A stretch of DNA of 64,000 bases from an uncultured Clostridia bacterium (GTDB taxonomy: Bacteria > Bacillota_I > Bacilli_A > RF39 > UBA660), in the NCBI GenBank assembly GCA_945871105.1, contig CAMBUO010000004.1, positions 1-64,000 of the forward strand, given 5' to 3'. This document shows positions 9,754 through 19,890 of the stretch, one piece after another; position 1 is the stretch's first letter; each line of letters starts with the position of its first letter. The notes under the pieces are model-generated. The model made no database searches, was not told the origin of the DNA, and worked only from the letters and a program-made list of their open reading frames with translations. The position numbers were made by a program, and so were the translations under genes.

Positions 9754-10950
9754 CTATTTATTATATTTCAAATAATCTCTAATAATATGATAATCCCATT
9801 TTATTTGATATAAACATCTTAAAATATTAATATCATTTTTAGTTAAAGAAAAACGATAAAAATTACTAATTTTAACTCTTTGATTATTCTTCTTTAAACA
9901 ATATTTTAACATACACTTAGGAATAATACTAACAGTAAATTCCTGTTTAGCTATCGTAAATTCTTTACATTTATCAAAAATATAATCATCTATAAGATAT
10001 TCTATTAAATTAACTCCACTGGCATAAGTATAAAAATTACTTCTTCCTTGACGAATATTCATTTCAAACAAATAATATTTTTTTCTTTTAATATCGTACT
10101 CTACATCAAAATGACAAATACCCGTAAATTTAATTTTTTCTAAAAAATCTTTAATTTGATAACATAAATCTTCTAAATAAGCATTTGTAATAGCCGAATA
10201 ATTACCTATTAACTTAGGACTTCTATCATGCATTAATATTTTACCAGCTGTTGCGACTTGTACTTTATTATCTTTAGAAGTATAAAATGTAATAACAAAC
10301 ATTGATTCATCATTACCTTCAATATACTCTTGAAAAATGAAATTACCAGGATAATTACTTTTTTTAATATTATTAATAACTGTTTCTAGTTCTTCATGAT
10401 TATTTATTTTATATCCTTTTTGTTTACCAATAAATTCATACTGGGAATAAAGAACTGAATCAGCTGGTTTAATAAAAATGGGAAATTCAAATTTAAGTTG
10501 ATATTTTTCTAAAGAATCTTTACTAAAATTAAATATTTGATATTTTGGATAATTTAAATTATATTTTTCACATAATTGATAAAAAGATTCTTTATTAAAT
10601 AATTTATTAAACATTTTTAAATCTACCATAGGTATTATATAGTTAGAACTAACTTTTTCAATAGAATCTCTATTTTTCATAATATGTTCAACATAATAAT
10701 CGGTATTACCTAATAATATTTTCTTAGTTTGAGGATATTTATCATTTAAAATTGTTAAAGCTTTTATTAATCCCTCATTAGTTAATAAATCATCATAATA
10801 ATAAGCCTCTATTAGTTTGCTATGTGAAGTTGGATACAATTGATGTTTACCAAGTACAATTGTTTTTCTCTTATATTTTGATGTAAAAGCACGGGCAACT
10901 CCATAGGTATTCATATCACCACCTAAGACAACTACTACAAAATCATTCAT
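9754..10950 (-). CDS. ATP-grasp ligase, D-aspartate ligase (Asl)-like
   Basis: LGGDMNTYGVARAF, FEMNIRQGRSNFYTYASGVNLIEYLIDDYIF; strong resemblance to Enterococcus D-Asp ligase. Confidence 0.8.
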   Translation of the reverse strand: MNDFVVVVLGGDMNTYGVARAFTSKYKRKTIVLGKHQLYPTSHSKLIEAYYYDDLLTNEGLIKALTILNDKYPQTKKILLGNTDYYVEHIMKNRDSIEKVSSNYIIPMVDLKMFNKLFNKESFYQLCEKYNLNYPKYQIFNFSKDSLEKYQLKFEFPIFIKPADSVLYSQYEFIGKQKGYKINNHEELETVINNIKKSNYPGNFIFQEYIEGNDESMFVITFYTSKDNKVQVATAGKILMHDRSPKLIGNYSAITNAYLEDLCYQIKDFLEKIKFTGICHFDVEYDIKRKKYYLFEMNIRQGRSNFYTYASGVNLIEYLIDDYIFDKCKEFTIAKQEFTVSIIPKCMLKYCLKKNNQRVKISNFYRFSLTKNDINILRCLYQIKWDYHIIRDYLKYNK

Positions 10951-12164
10951 GATCGAACCTCTTTTCTTAATTTTTTATTTATTATCTTATGACGAATAGG
11001 AATTAAATTTAAGTAAATAAAATACATAAATCTATTCAAAACCATATCAAATTCACCAATAAATTCTGTATATTCACCGCCCCATTTTTTCTTAAATTCA
11101 TGTAAACCAACTAAATTACTATCAGTTTTAGGATCACCAATTGTTCCAAATTCATCAAAAATAGTTGATCCCAATTCTTTAGCTTTTTTTATTTGATAAT
11201 CAAATAACTTATAATTAGCACAAGTATCTTTATATTCCATATCGTTTGCTCCATATAAATACCAACTTTTATTACCGTAAGTAACCATAAAATAAGAACT
11301 TACATAAATTTTATTTTTTTCTTTAATCTTATTTTCATAAAATTGTTTTTCTTTTTCTAACTTATTTAAATGATTTTCATCTTTTTTAGACATAGAATTA
11401 ATAATATCTATTTCCTTATTTAACATATTTAAAATAAAATTTAAATCAATCTCAGCTAACAATATAGTTAAATGATCTTTGAATGATTCATAAAAATCAT
11501 AGTAAAAACTATCAGGATGGGAATAAAAACCTTGTCTTTTTTCAGTTAATTTCATAAGACTAATAAAATCTTTAATATTATCTTTTGTTCCTTCATGAAT
11601 TGCAACACCATATTTATTAGCTCTTTTAACATGATGTCTTACTGCTTGGGAATAATTAGCATTTAACTCATCATTTTCTTTAGTTAAATCAATTCTAAAA
11701 GTATATCTTGGTTGCATAGTTTCAAAAAATTTAGTTAAAGGTCTACGTTTAAAGCCAATATTAACTAAATATTCTACTAATTGATAATTATTTTCTCCTT
11801 CTATAAAGTTAGCATTATCATCAATCGTTTGATATTTAATATCTGGATCTATTCGAAAAAATATAGCTTTTCTAGCTTTACAAAATTCTTTTATTTTCAT
11901 AGTAAATTCTTTAACTAATTCTAAATTATTATAATCAATTGTATATCCTCTTGGTATATAGAAATAAGAATAACCAAATAATAAATCTTTTTTTAATAAA
12001 AGTGCAGTTGCAACTATTTTATTTTTATCTATTAATCCTAAATAATATGGTGTATAACCTCTTGTTTTAGATAATTCCCCCCATTCAAATGATTGTAAAA
12101 AATGGGTATTATGATTATTTGTAAATGAAAGATATTCTTCTTTATTTAATTCTTTGAGCAACAT
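10947..12164 (-). CDS. FemA/FemX/MurM-like peptidoglycan bridge aminoacyltransferase
   Basis: THFLQSFEWGELSKTRGYTPYYLGL, FRIDPDIKYQ, coiled-coil arm, DEFGTIGDPKTDSNLVGLHEFKKKWGG. Confidence 0.9.
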   Translation of the reverse strand: MLLKELNKEEYLSFTNNHNTHFLQSFEWGELSKTRGYTPYYLGLIDKNKIVATALLLKKDLLFGYSYFYIPRGYTIDYNNLELVKEFTMKIKEFCKARKAIFFRIDPDIKYQTIDDNANFIEGENNYQLVEYLVNIGFKRRPLTKFFETMQPRYTFRIDLTKENDELNANYSQAVRHHVKRANKYGVAIHEGTKDNIKDFISLMKLTEKRQGFYSHPDSFYYDFYESFKDHLTILLAEIDLNFILNMLNKEIDIINSMSKKDENHLNKLEKEKQFYENKIKEKNKIYVSSYFMVTYGNKSWYLYGANDMEYKDTCANYKLFDYQIKKAKELGSTIFDEFGTIGDPKTDSNLVGLHEFKKKWGGEYTEFIGEFDMVLNRFMYFIYLNLIPIRHKIINKKLRKEVRS

Positions 12165-12188
12165 AAATCCTCCTTAAATTTCATATTA

Positions 12189-12281
12189 AGTATATAATAA
12201 GTAATTTTTATAGTCAATAAATGACAAATAAGATAAAAATTTTTTTAGAAAATTTACATATTAAAATACACATGTTATAAT
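12189..12281. promoter_or_regulatory. Divergent sigmaA-type promoters for the fem and racemase transcripts
   Basis: Minus TTGACT-N17-TATACT (12217..12189); plus TTTACA-N17-TATAAT (12253..12281). Confidence 0.7.
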
Positions 12282-12293
12282 TTCTATAAAGGA

Positions 12294-12632
12294 ATGGTTT
12301 ATATGAAGAAAAAAACATTAGGTATACTAGGAAATGATTATCAAAAAACAACGAAATTAATCGAAGACATTATTTTAAATACTAAAGCTAAAACTGATCA
12401 AGAACATATTAAAATGAATATTATTATTAATAATAAATTATTATTAAAAGATAATTTAACTATATTAAATATTGTTCATAATTTAGAAAAAATTGAATCT
12501 GATTATTTAATATTAGACTTTGATAATCAAGATATAAAAGATTTTATTGAAGATAATACAAATTTAATTATTTTAAAAAATGAAGATTTAGTTAAACAAG
12601 TATTATTATTACATGAGGAGAATATTTTATGA
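12294..12632 (+). CDS. Short protein resembling the N-terminal part of aspartate racemases, divergent or truncated
   Basis: KTLGILGNDYQKTTKLIEDIILNTKAKTDQEHIKMNIIINN resembles the racemase N-terminus; catalytic Cys regions absent; overlaps the next ORF by 4 nt. Confidence 0.6.
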   Translation: MVYMKKKTLGILGNDYQKTTKLIEDIILNTKAKTDQEHIKMNIIINNKLLLKDNLTILNIVHNLEKIESDYLILDFDNQDIKDFIEDNTNLIILKNEDLVKQVLLLHEENIL

Positions 12633-13315
12633 AAAGAATAGGTATTATTGGTGGTCTTGGTCCTTTAGCAACAGCTAAATTTATGGAACTTTTAAATGAA
12701 AAGTTAGTTTTAACTAATGAAGAAGTTGAATTAGTAGTTATAAATGATCCTACTACTCCTGATAGAACAGCATATATTTTAGATAATAATCACGATAATC
12801 CTATTAATAATATTTTAGATATGGTTAAAAAATTAGAAATAAGTCAATGTGATGTTATTGTTATGCCTTGTAATACAGCATCTTATTTTTATAAAGAAAT
12901 TCAAAATAATACTAAAGTTACTTTTATTAATATAGTTGAAGAAACAGTTAAATATTTGAGTAGTCATAATATTAAAAAAATTGGATTACTTGCTACTTGT
13001 GGAACTATTAAAAGTAAAATATACGAAGATTTATTAAATCATTATCATATAGAATGTGTTATTCCTAAGCAAAATGATCAAGAAATAATATCTAAAGTTA
13101 TTTATGATGGAGTTAAAAGTAATAAAGATATTGACTTAACTGATTTCTTTAATATTACTAAAAAATTATTAAATGAAGGATGTGAAAAAATAATTCTTGG
13201 TTGTACCGAATTATCAGCATTAAGAAAAATGAAAAATATGTATCAAGATGAATTCTTAGATGCCATGGAAATATTAGCAGATAATACTATTAAGTTTATA
13301 GAAAAAGATTCTTAG
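12629..13315 (+). CDS. Aspartate racemase (Asp/Glu racemase family)
   Basis: IGIIGGLGPLATAKFMELL, IVMPCNTASYF and LGCTELSAL catalytic Cys motifs. Confidence 0.9.
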   Translation: MKRIGIIGGLGPLATAKFMELLNEKLVLTNEEVELVVINDPTTPDRTAYILDNNHDNPINNILDMVKKLEISQCDVIVMPCNTASYFYKEIQNNTKVTFINIVEETVKYLSSHNIKKIGLLATCGTIKSKIYEDLLNHYHIECVIPKQNDQEIISKVIYDGVKSNKDIDLTDFFNITKKLLNEGCEKIILGCTELSALRKMKNMYQDEFLDAMEILADNTIKFIEKDS

Positions 13316-13331
13316 AGCAAGAATCTTTTTA
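13303..13331. terminator. Bidirectional intrinsic terminator between convergent racemase and rlmH
   Basis: AAAAAGATTCTTAGAGCAAGAATCTTTTT. Confidence 0.8.
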
Positions 13332-13781
13332 TTTATGATATTCTTCATGATTAATAATTTTAAAACAACGATATATCTGTTCTAATAATATTACACGAAA
13401 TAATTGATGAGGAAAAGTTAATTTAGAAAATGATATTCTTTCATTAACAATTTTCTTTATTTCATCATCTACTCCATATGAGCCACCAATTATAAAAGTA
13501 ATATTACTATTAGTAATTCTAACTTTATCTAATTTATCAGCAAGTTCTAAACTAGTATAATTTTTACCATTTATATCTAATAAAATATTATAATCTTTTA
13601 AATTAATATTTTTTAAAATATTTTCTTTTTCTTTTTGTAAAGTTTTTTTTAAATCATAATCATAATCTGGTAATTCAATGATTTCTAATTTATCATATTT
13701 GCTTATTCTTTTACTATATTCAGCTATAGCATCTTTTAAATAATTTTCTTTAATTTTACCAGAACATATTATTTTAATCAT
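13329..13781 (-). CDS. rlmH: 23S rRNA (pseudouridine1915-N3)-methyltransferase RlmH
   Basis: FIIGGSYGVDDEIK, FPHQLFRVILLEQIYRCFKIINHEEYHK. Confidence 0.96.
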   Translation of the reverse strand: MIKIICSGKIKENYLKDAIAEYSKRISKYDKLEIIELPDYDYDLKKTLQKEKENILKNINLKDYNILLDINGKNYTSLELADKLDKVRITNSNITFIIGGSYGVDDEIKKIVNERISFSKLTFPHQLFRVILLEQIYRCFKIINHEEYHK

Positions 13782-14527
13782 ACAGTTACTATCAACTCAC
13801 TTTCTTGTTTAGCTGCTTGAATTTCTATATTGGTATTTAAAATATCTGATACAGTTTTTAGAGCAAGTTCTTCCGTATTATTTGTTTCACTTAAATGAGC
13901 AAGTACTATTTCTTTAGTATCATTTCCTATGATTTCTTTTAAATAATTGCCGGTCATTTGATTAGATAAGTGACCTGTATCCCCAATCACTCTTTGTTTT
14001 AAAACATAAGGATATGGTCCATCCATTAACATTTTAGGATCATGATTACTTTCAATTATATACATATTTTTATTATGCATACACTCAAGATTTTTCTTAG
14101 ATATATATCCAGTATCTGTGATATAAACAACTGATTTGGTATCTTCTAATAAAAAGCCAACAGAAGCTTTAGCATCATGAGATGTAGGTAAAAGAGTAAT
14201 TTTTAAATCATCTATAACTAACTCTTGACTAGTAATAGGCATTAAATAATCAGCATCGACAATTTTATTAATTTCTTGATACATACCTTTTGGAATATAA
14301 ACAAATTTTTTTTCTCTTTTAACTAAACTAGCAAGACCAGCTATATGATCTTTATGATTATGGGTAATTAAGATAAAATCTATATCACTTGGTTTATAGT
14401 TATATTTTTCAAGAATTAATTTGGTTTTTGGATAAGAAAAGCCAACATCAATTAATATCTTTTTAGTATCAGTTAATAAAAGAGTTGAATTTCCTTTTGA
14501 ACCACTTCCAAGAATAATAGCTTTCAT
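13778..14527 (-). CDS. MBL-fold hydrolase, WalJ/YycJ-like
   Basis: SGSKGNSTLL, ITHNHKDHIAGLASL, VLAHLSETNNTEELAL. Confidence 0.92.
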   Translation of the reverse strand: MKAIILGSGSKGNSTLLLTDTKKILIDVGFSYPKTKLILEKYNYKPSDIDFILITHNHKDHIAGLASLVKREKKFVYIPKGMYQEINKIVDADYLMPITSQELVIDDLKITLLPTSHDAKASVGFLLEDTKSVVYITDTGYISKKNLECMHNKNMYIIESNHDPKMLMDGPYPYVLKQRVIGDTGHLSNQMTGNYLKEIIGNDTKEIVLAHLSETNNTEELALKTVSDILNTNIEIQAAKQESELIVTV

Positions 14528-16059
14528 TAGTAGAATAACAATGGGTTATAACTAACACTTCCAGATGCATAAGGATAACCTGTCCAAATTTCAAAGTGTA
14601 AATGTGTTCCTTGCGAAGCACCAGAATTTCCCATATCTCCTATTGTATCCCCCATTTTAACATAATCACCTTTTTTTACATAACGAGATAAACTTGCTAA
14701 ATGTTCATATCTTGTATAATAACCATTTTGATGATTAATAGTAACGTAATAACCAAACGAATTATGATAAGCAACATCAACTACTACTCCTGGTTTAGCA
14801 GCATATATAGGAGAACCATAACCTGTACCACTAATATCAACACCACGATGTAAACGTCCCCAACGCCAACCATAATTACTAGAAATAATATAGGGAATAT
14901 TTGTAGGCCATCCCCAGTTACCAGCTGATACAATTACTGGTTTTTTACCACCTTTAACAATAACTTCATTAACTACTGGTTTTATTTCTTCACTATTAGA
15001 AATTAAGGCATTGGTAATTTCCCCATTAATTGATTTAACTTTTTGCGTAACCCTTGTTACTCCATTACTTCCTTGAACTTTAGTGTATTGTTCGCCAATT
15101 AATTTAGTATTATCATAAATATATTCAGTTTTATAAGAAATAATTTGATCAGATACAACGTGTCTTTCTTCAACCATTGAAAACATCGGATCCATAACTC
15201 CTACTGTTAAGGTTTGACCTTCGTATAATAAAGCATTTTCACTTCTTAAATCCGAATTAGCAATTAAAAGTTCGTTAACATTCATCTTATTATTATTAGC
15301 AACACTTTCTAAAGTATCACCCTTCCCAACAGTATAAGTTGACATATTACTATCACTACCAAATAATAAAAACTGCGTTAACTCTTCTTCATTTGTATAA
15401 ATTTTTTCATTAACAGGAATATATGCTTCTTTACTAGTTATTTTATCTTCAATATATAATGCTTCTATAATCTCTCCTGTATCAATTATATTGTTTTGAG
15501 TATCATTAATAAAATTTTCATATTCTTCTTCTGTTACAAATGAAAAAACTGTTTTTGTAACGGCATTTTTAAATAATTCTTTATCTAAAACATTAATTTT
15601 AACAATTTTAGCTTTTTCATCTTTTTCAGGTTCCATACCTTCTTCATAAGTATCATATATCTGCTCTGTTGAATTAGTTCTATCTATTGTAAATACATAA
15701 CCTTTAATAGTAAAAGGAGTTTTTTCATTTATTTCATTATAAATACTTTGAACACTCATAATATTGTTTTCATAAGTTACATCCTTAATTACTTTTATAT
15801 CATTAGGTACATATACTTGATTAACATTATATTTTTCTTTTAAATCTTGTTGTTTTTCATTGATATAATCATATAATTCAGTATCTGATTTTATTAAACC
15901 AATTGGTTCTCCTTTTAAATAGACTTGATAAGATTCAGTAGGTATTTGCGTTTTAAATATATCATTTTTATTAGTTAAAAATGTAATAGCAATACTTAAA
16001 ATTAAAGATATGCTTACACCTAATATTGTTTTCCCTTTATTCATTCTTCTCTCCTTCAT
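14527..16059 (-). CDS. Membrane-anchored M23 peptidase with LysM and G5-like regions
   Basis: N-terminal TM; YTVGKGDTLESVANNNKM (LysM); HRGVDISGTGYGSPIYAAKPG...GTHLHFEIW (M23). Confidence 0.92.
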   Translation of the reverse strand: MKERRMNKGKTILGVSISLILSIAITFLTNKNDIFKTQIPTESYQVYLKGEPIGLIKSDTELYDYINEKQQDLKEKYNVNQVYVPNDIKVIKDVTYENNIMSVQSIYNEINEKTPFTIKGYVFTIDRTNSTEQIYDTYEEGMEPEKDEKAKIVKINVLDKELFKNAVTKTVFSFVTEEEYENFINDTQNNIIDTGEIIEALYIEDKITSKEAYIPVNEKIYTNEEELTQFLLFGSDSNMSTYTVGKGDTLESVANNNKMNVNELLIANSDLRSENALLYEGQTLTVGVMDPMFSMVEERHVVSDQIISYKTEYIYDNTKLIGEQYTKVQGSNGVTRVTQKVKSINGEITNALISNSEEIKPVVNEVIVKGGKKPVIVSAGNWGWPTNIPYIISSNYGWRWGRLHRGVDISGTGYGSPIYAAKPGVVVDVAYHNSFGYYVTINHQNGYYTRYEHLASLSRYVKKGDYVKMGDTIGDMGNSGASQGTHLHFEIWTGYPYASGSVSYNPLLFY

Positions 16060-17383
16060 TGGTAAAATTTAAAAAAGTACTGGTATCTCTTTTAAATAAT
16101 AAATTTATTGTTCCGGTTGTTCCATTACGATGTTTTCCAATAATTAATTCACTTAAACTTGTATTATTATCAGTTCTTGCTGCTTTATTATAATAATCAT
16201 CACGATATAAAAAAGCTACAATATCGGCATCTTGTTCAATTGATCCTGATTCACGAAGATCACTCATTAGAGGTCTTTTATCTTCTCTTGATTCAACTGT
16301 TCTTGATAATTGACATAAAGCAATAACTGGTATATTTAATTCCATAGCAAGCATTTTTAAAGATCTTGAAATATCAGATACTTCTTGTTGACGATTAGCT
16401 CCATAATTTCTACCCCCAGATATTAATTGTAAATAATCAATAATAACTAAATCTAAACCTGTTGCTGAAGTTTTTAATCTTCGACATTTTGATCTAATTT
16501 CGCCAATAGTAATTCCTGGAGTATCATCAATAAAGATATTTGTATCTTCTAATTGACTTAAAGCTTCATTAAATTTTACATAATCATTATTATTAAGTTT
16601 TCCACTCATAAATTTATAACCTTCAATTTGACCAAGTGAAGATAACATACGATTGGCTAATTGCTCGGATCCCATTTCGAGGTTAAACAAAGCAACCGAT
16701 TTATTAGTACTAACCGCAACATTAGTAGCTAAGTTTAAGGCAAAAGCTGTTTTTCCCATAGCCGGTCTTGCTCCAATTATAATTAATTGATTTTCGTGTA
16801 ATCCTGATGTTATTTTATCAAAATCAGTCCATCCGGTAGGAATTCCTGTTATATCACCTTTAGTTTCAGCTAAAGTTTGTAAATTCTTTTGCACACGATA
16901 AACTACATCTTTGATATTTTGAAATTCTGTTGATCGTTTATCTTTGACAATACTAAGAATCTTTCTTTCGGCTTCATCTAAAGTATCCGATACATTTTGA
17001 GTTGTATCATACCCCATTTGATTAACTTCATTCGAAACTTCAATTAATCTTCGAAGTAAAGCATCATCACTAATTATTTTTAAGTAATAATCAATATTAG
17101 CAGCCGTTGACTCCGTATTTAAAACTTCCGTTAAATAAATTACTCCCCCTATTTCTTCAAGTATACCCTCATTTCGAAGTTCCGTTGTAATAGTTGTCAT
17201 ATCAATAGGAGCATTTTCATCATATAATTTTTTTAAACAATTAAATATTTTTCGATTATTATCATAGTAAAAAGCTGTTTCATCAACCATTTCAAAAGTT
17301 TTATCCAAAGCATTTCTTGATAAAAACATAGCACTTAAAACGGCTTGTTCAGCTTCTTGACTATTTGGTACCGTTCTTAACAT
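16037..17383 (-). CDS. dnaB: Replicative DNA helicase DnaB
   Basis: GARPAMGKTAFALNLA, VIIDYLQLI, LRESGSIEQDADIV. Confidence 0.97.
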   Translation of the reverse strand: MLRTVPNSQEAEQAVLSAMFLSRNALDKTFEMVDETAFYYDNNRKIFNCLKKLYDENAPIDMTTITTELRNEGILEEIGGVIYLTEVLNTESTAANIDYYLKIISDDALLRRLIEVSNEVNQMGYDTTQNVSDTLDEAERKILSIVKDKRSTEFQNIKDVVYRVQKNLQTLAETKGDITGIPTGWTDFDKITSGLHENQLIIIGARPAMGKTAFALNLATNVAVSTNKSVALFNLEMGSEQLANRMLSSLGQIEGYKFMSGKLNNNDYVKFNEALSQLEDTNIFIDDTPGITIGEIRSKCRRLKTSATGLDLVIIDYLQLISGGRNYGANRQQEVSDISRSLKMLAMELNIPVIALCQLSRTVESREDKRPLMSDLRESGSIEQDADIVAFLYRDDYYNKAARTDNNTSLSELIIGKHRNGTTGTINLLFKRDTSTFLNFTNEGEKNE

Positions 17384-17384
17384 A

Positions 17385-17852
17385 TTAAATTCCTTTAGTA
17401 TGGACTTTAATAGTAGCCTTAATCTCTTTATATAAAACTATTTCAACTAAATGTATACCTAAAGTATTAATATTTTCTGTCATAATTTGTTTTTTATCAA
17501 CTTTATATCCTAATTTATCTAATTCATCTTTAATTTGTTTAGAACTAATACTTCCAAACATACGACCGTTTTTTTCTTTTACTGGAAATTCAAGTGTTAT
17601 TTTTTCTAATTTTTCTTTATCTTTTAAAGCTATTTCGCGATTTTTTTGATCTAATTCTTGATTTTCTTTAATTTCTGTTTTTAATTTATTTAAACTTCCT
17701 TCAGTCTTTTTTAAAGCATACCCTTTCTTAATTAAGAAATTAATAGCATATCCATCACTTACTTCTTTAATATCACCTTTTTTACCTTGTCCCTTTAAAT
17801 CCTTTAAAAATATTACTTGCATAGAAACCTCCTTGTAGGTATATTTTAACAT
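17385..17852 (-). CDS. rplI: 50S ribosomal protein L9
   Basis: [37 protein letters not shown]. Confidence 0.96.
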   Translation of the reverse strand: MLKYTYKEVSMQVIFLKDLKGQGKKGDIKEVSDGYAINFLIKKGYALKKTEGSLNKLKTEIKENQELDQKNREIALKDKEKLEKITLEFPVKEKNGRMFGSISSKQIKDELDKLGYKVDKKQIMTENINTLGIHLVEIVLYKEIKATIKVHTKGI

Positions 17853-17862
17853 AATTTTAAAA

Positions 17863-17893
17863 AAAAATAAATAGGTACCTATTCCTATTTATT
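17863..17893 (-). terminator. Intrinsic terminator after rpsR
   Basis: Minus strand AAATAAATAGGAATAGGTACCTATTTATTTTTTTT. Confidence 0.7.
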
Positions 17894-18142
17894 TGTATAT
17901 GGAAGTAATGCAATAGCACGTGCTTTTTTAATTTGTTCAGCAATATGTCTTTGATGTTTTGCACATGCACCTGTAACACGACGAGGTAAAATTTTTCCTT
18001 TATCATTGATGTATTTTTTTAGAATTTCTACATCTTTGTAATTGATATCTTTACCTGTTGTACACATATAACATACTTTTTTCTTTTTTCTATAAAATTC
18101 TGCCATTTTATCCTCCTTACTAGAAAGGTAAATCGCTATCAT
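17885..18142 (-). CDS. rpsR: 30S ribosomal protein S18 (likely internal start)
   Basis: [32 protein letters not shown]. Confidence 0.96.
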   Translation of the reverse strand: MIAIYLSSKEDKMAEFYRKKKKVCYMCTTGKDINYKDVEILKKYINDKGKILPRRVTGACAKHQRHIAEQIKKARAIALLPYTNK

Positions 18143-18596
18143 CTATTTCTATCTTATCACCAAAATCTTTAAATGGATCAGTTTCCGTATTATTAGAAGG
18201 ACTTTCATTAGAAAAATCATAAGGAGTAACATCATTAGTTGAATTTACATTAGTATTATTATTTTCAACTTGTCTACTTCCTTTACTATCTAAAAATTGA
18301 AATTCTTCTATAACGATATCTGTAGTATAAACTTTTCTACCATCTGATGCATCATAAGATCCTGTTTGTATACGACCACTAATAGCAATTTGACTTCCTT
18401 TAGTTAAATATTTTTTCATAGTTTCAGCACGATTACCAAAAGCAACAATATTAATAAAATCGGCTTCTCTCTCACCATTTTGAGTTGAAAATTGTCTATC
18501 AACAGCAATTGAAGTTCTAGCAACTGCTGTATTATTAGCTCCATATCTTAAATCAAAATCTCTTGTTAATCGACCTACTAAAAAAACTTTGTTCAT
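18120..18596 (-). CDS. ssb: Single-stranded DNA-binding protein
   Basis: MNKVFLVGRLTRDFDLRY...acidic tail DDSDLPF. Confidence 0.97.
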   Translation of the reverse strand: MNKVFLVGRLTRDFDLRYGANNTAVARTSIAVDRQFSTQNGEREADFINIVAFGNRAETMKKYLTKGSQIAISGRIQTGSYDASDGRKVYTTDIVIEEFQFLDSKGSRQVENNNTNVNSTNDVTPYDFSNESPSNNTETDPFKDFGDKIEIDDSDLPF

Positions 18597-18607
18597 AAAT
18601 TACTCCT

Positions 18608-18892
18608 TTAATCTACTTTAACAACGATATGTCTTATAATATCTTCATTAATGTTAGCAACACGATCAAACTCTTTAACTGCTTCAGGTGTTGCCTCAAC
18701 AACTAATAAAAAGTAATTACCATTCTTGAATCCTTTTACTTCATAAGCAAGTTCACGTCTTCCCATATTCTTTTCAGATACGATTTTTGCTTTTTGTTGT
18801 TCAAGAATATTTTTAATATTTGCTAAAACCGCCAAAGTTGCTTCTTCTTCTAATGTTGGTCTAACAACAAACATAAGTTCATAATTACGCAT
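18608..18892 (-). CDS. rpsF: 30S ribosomal protein S6
   Basis: MRNYELMFVVRPTLEEEA; operon rpsF-ssb-rpsR. Confidence 0.96.
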   Translation of the reverse strand: MRNYELMFVVRPTLEEEATLAVLANIKNILEQQKAKIVSEKNMGRRELAYEVKGFKNGNYFLLVVEATPEAVKEFDRVANINEDIIRHIVVKVD

Positions 18893-19101
18893 TATTACAC
18901 CTCCTTTTGGACTAATGGACTTAAAAAAGCCAAGAAGTTTTTAAAGTAACAAATTACTTCGTACATAATATAGCATAGTTATCATAAATTTTCAAGAAAT
19001 TTTTTATTCTTTTTAAGTATAAAAAAAATAGAATAACTAACTAATTTTATTCTATCTTTTATTCTTGTTGACATAAACTATTTTTTATTTTGTTTAAAGT
19101 G

Positions 19102-19848
19102 TTATTCCAAAACATTTTTTTCTACTTTTTCATCCATTTTATAAATAGTTAACTTTTCTTTATTATCACAAGTTACCAGTAATAAATCTTCAACATTATT
19201 ATATCCTTCTTTTTTAAGTCTTGTTAATAACCATTTTTCATCATGACCAATAGCTTTAATATTTTCTTTCATAATATTACCATCAATTACTAAATTAGCT
19301 GTTAAACCAGATTCACTTACTTTTAATTTTAAATCATTATTTGTAACTGGTTGATACTTAGATTTTGGTAAAAAACTAATTTTGCCACTTGGTTCCATAA
19401 TAGCATAATTTATTTCTGTAATATCAAAATAACCACTTTCTCTAGCATCTTGCATTAAATCATTGATATCGATTTTACACTTTTTTAATTGTTCTTTACT
19501 AATTTTTCCATTATCTATTAAAACAATAGGAAAACCAGTAATAAATCTTCTAGCCATAATACTTTTAGAAGTAATAAAAGAAACAAATAAAGAAAATAAA
19601 GCATAAATAGTCATCGAAGCTAATCCTTCCATAATAGTTATTTCATCATTAACGGTCATTTCAGCTGCTATATTACCAAGAGATAATCCTATTATATAAT
19701 CAAAAATATTTAATTCACTAATTTGTTTTTTACCTAAAGTTTTTATGACAAGAAAGAGATAAATAACAGCAATACTACCTTTTAACATTACTTCAATTAT
19801 TTCTTTTATCATTAAATAAATCACCATTATTAGAATAACCATTTTCAT
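19102..19848 (-). CDS. DUF421/YetF-like membrane protein
   Basis: KTLGKKQISELNIFDYIIGLSLGNIAAEM; PLVLIDNGKI-like region. Confidence 0.9.
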   Translation of the reverse strand: MKMVILIMVIYLMIKEIIEVMLKGSIAVIYLFLVIKTLGKKQISELNIFDYIIGLSLGNIAAEMTVNDEITIMEGLASMTIYALFSLFVSFITSKSIMARRFITGFPIVLIDNGKISKEQLKKCKIDINDLMQDARESGYFDITEINYAIMEPSGKISFLPKSKYQPVTNNDLKLKVSESGLTANLVIDGNIMKENIKAIGHDEKWLLTRLKKEGYNNVEDLLLVTCDNKEKLTIYKMDEKVEKNVLE

Positions 19849-19862
19849 TATTCATATACTAA

Positions 19863-19890
19863 AAAGACAATAACAAATGCTATTGTCTCA
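19863..19890 (-). terminator. Intrinsic terminator after clpB
   Basis: Minus strand AGACAATAGCATTTGTTATTGTCTTTTT. Confidence 0.75.

Noticed and set aside
18893-18990. S6:S18 autoregulatory leader upstream of rpsF
   Set aside because: Small hairpins are present (AAGTAA..TTACTT), but I could not identify the conserved CCG-bulge architecture.
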